Source: Mytilus californianus
Taxonomy: Eukaryota; Mollusca; Bivalvia; Mytilida; Mytilidae
DNA: 64,000 bases
Direction: 5' to 3'
NCBI RefSeq assembly: GCF_021869535.1
Contig: NW_026262734.1
Span: 78,492,339 to 78,556,338 of the forward strand
Positions 59,278-64,000 of this stretch are shown piece after piece. Positions within the stretch are counted from its first letter, which is position 1; every line of letters starts with the position of its first letter. Under the pieces are notes generated by a model. That model was not told the DNA's origin and searched no databases. It was given only the letters and a program-made list of their open reading frames with translations. Both the position numbers and the translations under genes were made by a program.

Positions 59278-60089
59278 GTTATTTTACCAATGTTGTAATT
59301 AGATCTTTGAATATAGTTTACATTGGCACAAATATCGATCTGGTCATCAGCAAATTAAAACATAACTAAATTTGTATTCTTTTCAAACGTTTTTGGGATG
59401 TATAAATACACATCCACTTTCATTTTCTATATAGAGATTACTCTATCGATATATAACATTATACATATTTATTAAAAGGTTAACTCCTCACTATCCTACT
59501 GCCTGTCGATACTTTCTTTTGGCATTGCACAAGTCATGACTTATTTGACTCTTCATGACGTTAAAATACTAAATCCCTGGGATGTGTTTTAGTTGATTTT
59601 AGTCTCTGATGCATGATTTTTTATTATTAATGATATTAGGCTTTTAACTAGCTTTCAGTAACTGCGAGTACTCTCAGATCGTACTTTCGTGTTAATTTGA
59701 CCTGTTGATACAATTTGTAATGCACTTTTGTTATTTAATGTTTACTTATTTAGTGTTACAAAATGTATATCTCGTCTCACTATTTGTATAATTTGTATAC
59801 CACCTTTGATAAGTGTTTGGTATGCCGATAAATTTTCACTTCTGTTCTCGTACTATGAACAACACAATTATTTATTTTGCAAAAAATATTTCCGTACTCC
59901 ATGTTTACCTTACAACAAAACTATTTTTATTAATCTGTGTAAGTTATTTTATTTGGCGGCATATTTTCCAAGGTTATGGTTGTCTTTCTGATATTGTTTT
60001 ACATCTCACCTCCTTTTTGTTTATTTATTTTGTATTTACATTGTGTCATAGATCAAATTTATTCGTTCAGTGTATGTTCACTTGTTTTT
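59278..60089. other. No gene seen
   Basis: AT-rich, T-rich in the second half. The overlapping frames at 59728-60094 are hydrophobic readings of T-rich DNA and look non-coding. Confidence 0.45.
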
Positions 60090-60522
60090 GTTAATATGTC
60101 TTTTGATTGAGTTAAGCCATTTCAAGTGATATTTTATAGTGTGTCTTTCTATTTTGTGATGTTACACTAATGTTTCAGGTTAGGGTGAAGGTTGGCGCCT
60201 ATTAACACGTTTAAACCCACTGCATTTGTTTGCACCTGTCCTAAGTCAGAAACCTGATGTTCAGTGGTTGTCGTTTGTTGATGTGGGTCAGAAGTGTTTC
60301 TCGTTTCTCGTTTTTATATAGATTAGACTGTTGGTTTTCCTGTTTTAATGGTTTTACACTAGTCATTTTTGATGGGGCTCTTTATAGCTTGCATTTCGGT
60401 GTGAGCCAAGGCTCTGTGTTGAAGACTGTACTTTGACTTATAATGGTTTACTTTTACAAATTGTGACTTGGATGGAGAGTTGTCTCATTGGCTCTCATAC
60501 CACATCTTCTTATATCTATGAA
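60090..60522 (+). repeat. Interspersed repeat family B, copy 1
   Basis: Blocks: gattgagttaagccatttca, gttacactaatgtttcaggt, tttgcacctgtcctaagtca, ggttttacactagtcattt, gtgtgagccaaggctctgtg and, at the end, ggagagttgtctcattggct, ctcataccacatcttctta. The inverted second copy is at 62758-63020. Confidence 0.7.
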
Positions 60523-62059
60523 CCAACGTCAACCACTGAATTACAGGCTCCTGACTTGGTACAGGCACATAAAAAATCATATGCATGTTCAAAGAGTAGG
60601 AACTGCAAAGTACTTCTTTAGCTGGAGTGCATACTTGTACATGCAATATAAGACATAAAGCGTTTGTAAGTAACACAAAATTGTGCAATTTTTTAAAATG
60701 AATTATACTTTGGTTCTAACCAAGTCAGCATAACAGTGATTTCATGAGAAAAGGTGTAAAGTAGTAACATTAACCTTTAAGGAACAGGTATGTATAATAT
60801 TGAAGTGTTTGATACTACGGGGAGAAAATGAAGAGAACATATTTGTATCGACCAACTCCACAATTTAGTTGTCTTATGGTTTCAACTAGATAAATCTATC
60901 GATTAATTTTCGACAAAGCTTAAAACAAGGATAAGATAACCACCGTTGTAACAAGGAGAATAGAACCTGATGGTTAAAATGGTACAAAAATGAAAATGAC
61001 AAATGCAAAATTAAGTTTACAGTGTTGCATCGTCCTTAATGTCATTGTAATATTGGCTACTGAACTTTGCAAGCTAACCTTTTTTCTACAATTTAATCAT
61101 GAATCAAAGAAACAAATTTTGAAAGTCTTATAATGTCACGCTAAACATGTAGATTTGTTTTTCGGCTTAAATTGTGTGAGATAAGGCAAACTATTTTTAT
61201 ATCAGTGTTAAATATCCGGGGAATTAAGCGTGTCGGTCTAGAACAAAGCAGGGCTAATACACGTAAATGTATTACATGCACATGTTCTCGTCCTACATAG
61301 GCATTTGATTTGCAACTGGACGTAATACAGACATGTATCATCATCATTGCTTATCTCAATATTCATTATATATCGAACATTCACAACACGATGTTTTCAA
61401 AGACCTTAGATAAAACGCAGAAAGTGTAAGGGGAGTTAAAATCATACAATCTTGAAAATTATAATATATTATCTGCACAATTTATCTACTAGTATTTCGT
61501 GGTCTAGTCCGCTCAGTTCTTGAAGTTATATTTTTTTCTTTAACATTTCGGTATACATACCAATAGATACATTGTGTGCTGATCTTAAAAATTTACAAAT
61601 TCGTATTTCACAGCATAGAATTGTCTGAAATAAATGTTCTAAAGTTCTTTTCGTTGTCGTCACATGTTTTAATGTCTTGTGTGAACATAGAAACCAACAC
61701 AAACCAAATAACGTTTCTGCTAAAGCTTTGTGTTACCTACACATTCTAAAACTTAAACACTGCAGCACTTTCAGGTTTGAGATTCATGCATTTTTTATTA
61801 TGAAGATGATGGGATCATATCGTAGTCATTTCATCTTTAAATTCAAATTCAAATGAAATATGTTTCTAGATATTTAACGTTGATCCTGAATAAAGCGGAG
61901 GTAACTATCACTTTTCCTCTTATAAATAAATAAATGAATAAATAACACACCAAACCAAACAAAGACGGACTTGATTTCTTATAATTAAATACTTGTTTAA
62001 ACATGTAAAGTAAGATATTAACATGTTATTACAGATTTAAGATATATAAAGAGTTATTT
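60523..62059. other. No gene seen
   Basis: A fragment at 60525-60580 (gtcaaccactgaattacagg, ctcctgacttggtacaggca) looks like part of another interspersed repeat. Nothing else is supported. Confidence 0.4.
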
Positions 62060-62352
62060 TCATATTACAAAAAGATTTGCGTAAGATTTAATAATCTTCA
62101 TCAGATCGATTTTTTTCTCTCTTCTTTCTTTTATTTTTTTCTCAAATGAAGAATCACCTAACTGTTTCTTACAGTTTGGTACGTTTAGTACATTGTTTAT
62201 TTGAAGCAACGGTAGTTGAGAGTGACCAATACTAGAAAGTTGATGTTTCTTGCCTCTTTTATATGACACCTCATTATTTTTTTCAGTCTCATTAGAATAC
62301 TTTGTACTCCGAGTGCTGCATGTCTTTATACCGGATAGTTTTTATCTGGATA
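62060..62352 (-). CDS. Weak candidate terminal exon, lysine-rich
   Basis: On the minus strand a good-looking acceptor (accattttcttatccag, ending at 62359) precedes a ~93-codon frame ending at TGA 62060. It reads KTCSTRSTKYSNETEKNNEV, then QLPLLQINNVLNVPNCKKQL and FEKKIKERREKKIDLMKII. However, the same frame has a TAA one base after the acceptor, so this AG cannot be the true one in this frame. A polar cytoplasmic tail is possible. The length is unusual for chance in such AT-rich DNA, but there is no family match. Confidence 0.2.
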
Positions 62353-62757
62353 AGAAAATGGTAATTGTAAATTCAGTATTACCTTTTTGAAAAAAGACGG
62401 ATTTTAAAACTTGAAATGCAAAATAGAGCTGATGTGAACAAAAGCATATTCAGAAATTCTAATAGTAACCACCAAATGTATTATTTAATGCTAGATAACA
62501 AATCTCAAGCGATTTATATATATATTGTACATGAACTTGTCTTTTGCTTAAGACCGTATAATGATCGCTAGATGCCATTGACGTAAACAATTCTTATCAA
62601 TCAAAGTTGGCACATAATGTATACCTTAAACTATTTTGGCCTTTGTTCATTCCAATTTTTAAATGTAACCGGAAGTATTAACTTCACATGACCTTTACAC
62701 CTATTAAGGTGCAAGACTTTCAAGTGTACGAACAAAAGAAAATTGTGGTAAGTAGAT

Positions 62758-63020
62758 ATAAGAAGATGTAGTATGAGTGCCAATGAAACGTCCATCCGAG
62801 TCACACTTTGTAAAAGTAAACCGTTGTAGGTCAAAGTACGGATTCAACACGGAGCCTTGGCTCACACCGAACAGCAAGCTATAAAGGGCCCTCAAAATGA
62901 CTAGTGTAAAACCATTCAAACAGGAAAACCAACGGTCTAAACTATATAAAAAACGGGAAACGAGAAACCCTTATGAACCACATCAACACACATCAACAAA
63001 CGACAACCACTGAACATTAT
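62758..63020 (-). repeat. Interspersed repeat family B, copy 2
   Basis: Reverse complement of 60250-60522: agatataagaagatgtagta, gagtgccaatgaaacg, cacggagccttggctcacac, cgaacagcaagctataaagg and actagtgtaaaaccattcaa. The copy 2 end shares agatataagaagatg with copy 1, so the element end lies past the catcttctta block. Confidence 0.7.
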
Positions 63021-63484
63021 AAGGACCAAAATTACGGAATAAGAAATAATAGGCAAAGCAGTAAAAGAACTCTTACAAAAACTGTTATAAAAGGCCCGAC
63101 GTAAAGACAAAGTAATACAAAACAGACATATAACAAGGTTCGATACAATTCACAGTTCGTAGACCCAATTAATCTCCTTAGAAAGGCTTGAATAGGGTTT
63201 AACCAATACTCATATCCAAGCAGGGAGGTATGCCATATATATAAGGATCAGATGATTATTAAAGAAGGGTGGTAATTGCAATGAATAAGAAATTTCAGAA
63301 AAGACATAGTTTTGAGATGAATATCCTATCAAAATGCATATATGAATGTGAGGATCCATATTAAGTTTAAAGTAAATACAATAATGGTAACTTGTTTCTC
63401 TAATTCTTACCCGATTTATCATTTTCCTGACCTGTTTAATATTTTTATTTAATCAACGTGTGGTTCGTTTGATCTCAGTTTTTC
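63021..63484. other. No gene seen
   Basis: AT-rich, no supported feature. Confidence 0.45.
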
Positions 63485-63785
63485 ATTGGTCAAAATTGAA
63501 TTATGACGTCCAAGGCGACCATGCTTGATGACGGCACGTAGAAAGAACACAACTGTTTGCAGATTATAATAGGTTTATAATTATAAAATTATGATTGTCT
63601 CTATATATGGTCTAAAATAGTTAGAGAAACAAATTCCACCACCAAATCTAGTGCATTAAGATATTTACCCAATCTCGACAGTTAAATTTTTAATATTTAA
63701 AACGGTCGGCGAGCCTTGTGTTTTAAATTTTTAGCTGACTCGAGCGGATAAATATAGTGTCACTTTTGATGCAGTGGTAGAATTT
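63485..63785 (-). mobile_element. MITE-like palindromic element, copy 2 (inverted relative to copy 1)
   Basis: The palindromic half is at 63632-63785 (aattccaccacc ... gcagtggtagaattt; loop with cggtcggcgagccttg). The flank, attggtcaaaattgaattatg, gacgtccaaggcgaccatgc, aagaacaca and ttagagaaac, is the reverse complement of the flank of copy 1. Confidence 0.7.
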
Positions 63786-63849
63786 ATATTTATAAGATGA
63801 ACAATTATTCTACAGATCTATTACAGTTATCGTAACAATTTCACTGCTG

Positions 63850-64000
63850 ATTGATTGATTGATTGATTGTTGGTTGCTTAACTTCCATTGGCAAATATTT
63901 CATGCATGTTCAGGACGAGAACAAATTAACAATAAATACAATAGGTAGGTCCGGTAATAGAGGTCAACTGGGTTGCAGGTCGGGAAAATTTGGACTGCCA
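63850..64000. repeat. (GATT)n-headed interspersed repeat, cut by the window edge
   Basis: tgattgattgattgattg is followed by ttggttgcttaacttcc, aaatatttcatgcatgttc and aggacgagaacaa, then ggtcaactgggttgcaggt. From memory this is a very common bivalve repeat; it continues beyond 64000. Confidence 0.55.

Noticed and set aside
59728-60094. Two overlapping hydrophobic frames as membrane proteins
   Set aside because: Phe/Leu/Ile-rich readings of T-rich DNA, overlapping in two frames, next to a repeat.

Overview
The window looks like nuclear DNA of a marine bivalve, most likely a mussel (Mytilus or a close relative). It is AT-rich, gene-poor, uses intron-style splice signals and is full of eukaryotic repeats. 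Several repeats match, from memory, families that are very common in mussel DNA, including Penelope-like retroelements whose reverse transcriptase carries the G-I-P-M-G-T-N-C-A-P signature. No prokaryotic operons, rRNA, tRNA or CRISPR arrays were seen. The species call is inference; no database was searched.

Layout. (1) 1-264, minus strand: the edge of a probable multi-pass membrane protein gene that continues off the left end. (2) 712-1370: a degenerate ~120-bp tandem duplication running into a small element with 29-bp terminal inverted repeats and a GGTGTATGG-rich core. (3) 3131-29600: a 26.5-kb satellite array of about 49 copies of a 539-bp monomer, bounded on both sides by (TA)n. It has three blocks: an alternating two-variant block on the left, a central block with 2-, 3- and 5-monomer higher-order repeats, and a more diverged right block with its own trimer duplication and a deleted monomer. 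(4) 30004-34035: a 4-kb fold-back element whose ~650-bp inverted arms are built largely of a degenerate 21-bp repeat, with Penelope-like fragments inside. (5) 34950-39100: a CpG-rich minisatellite, a second inverted-repeat element, the 3' end of a dead LINE, and a broken minus-strand coding remnant with an in-phase 15-residue peptide repeat. (6) 39198-39992, minus strand: the best gene candidate, a terminal exon encoding a TRIM/NHL-like beta-propeller. (7) 41672-44150: Penelope-like sequences, including a 5'-truncated insertion flanked by a 6-bp target duplication and killed by a stop in the RT motif. (8) 44971-57500: mostly unannotatable, with a few small repeats and two weak coding remnants. 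(9) 57538-59277: a second Penelope-like corpse that has lost its catalytic YxDD segment, sandwiched between two copies of another repeat. (10) 60090-64000: two inverted copies of a further mussel-type repeat, one weak exon candidate, and an inverted second copy of a palindromic MITE-like element.

No pathway or operon can be read here. The window is best read as repeat-dominated, possibly heterochromatic bivalve DNA. Its most unusual feature is the higher-order organisation of the 539-bp satellite.
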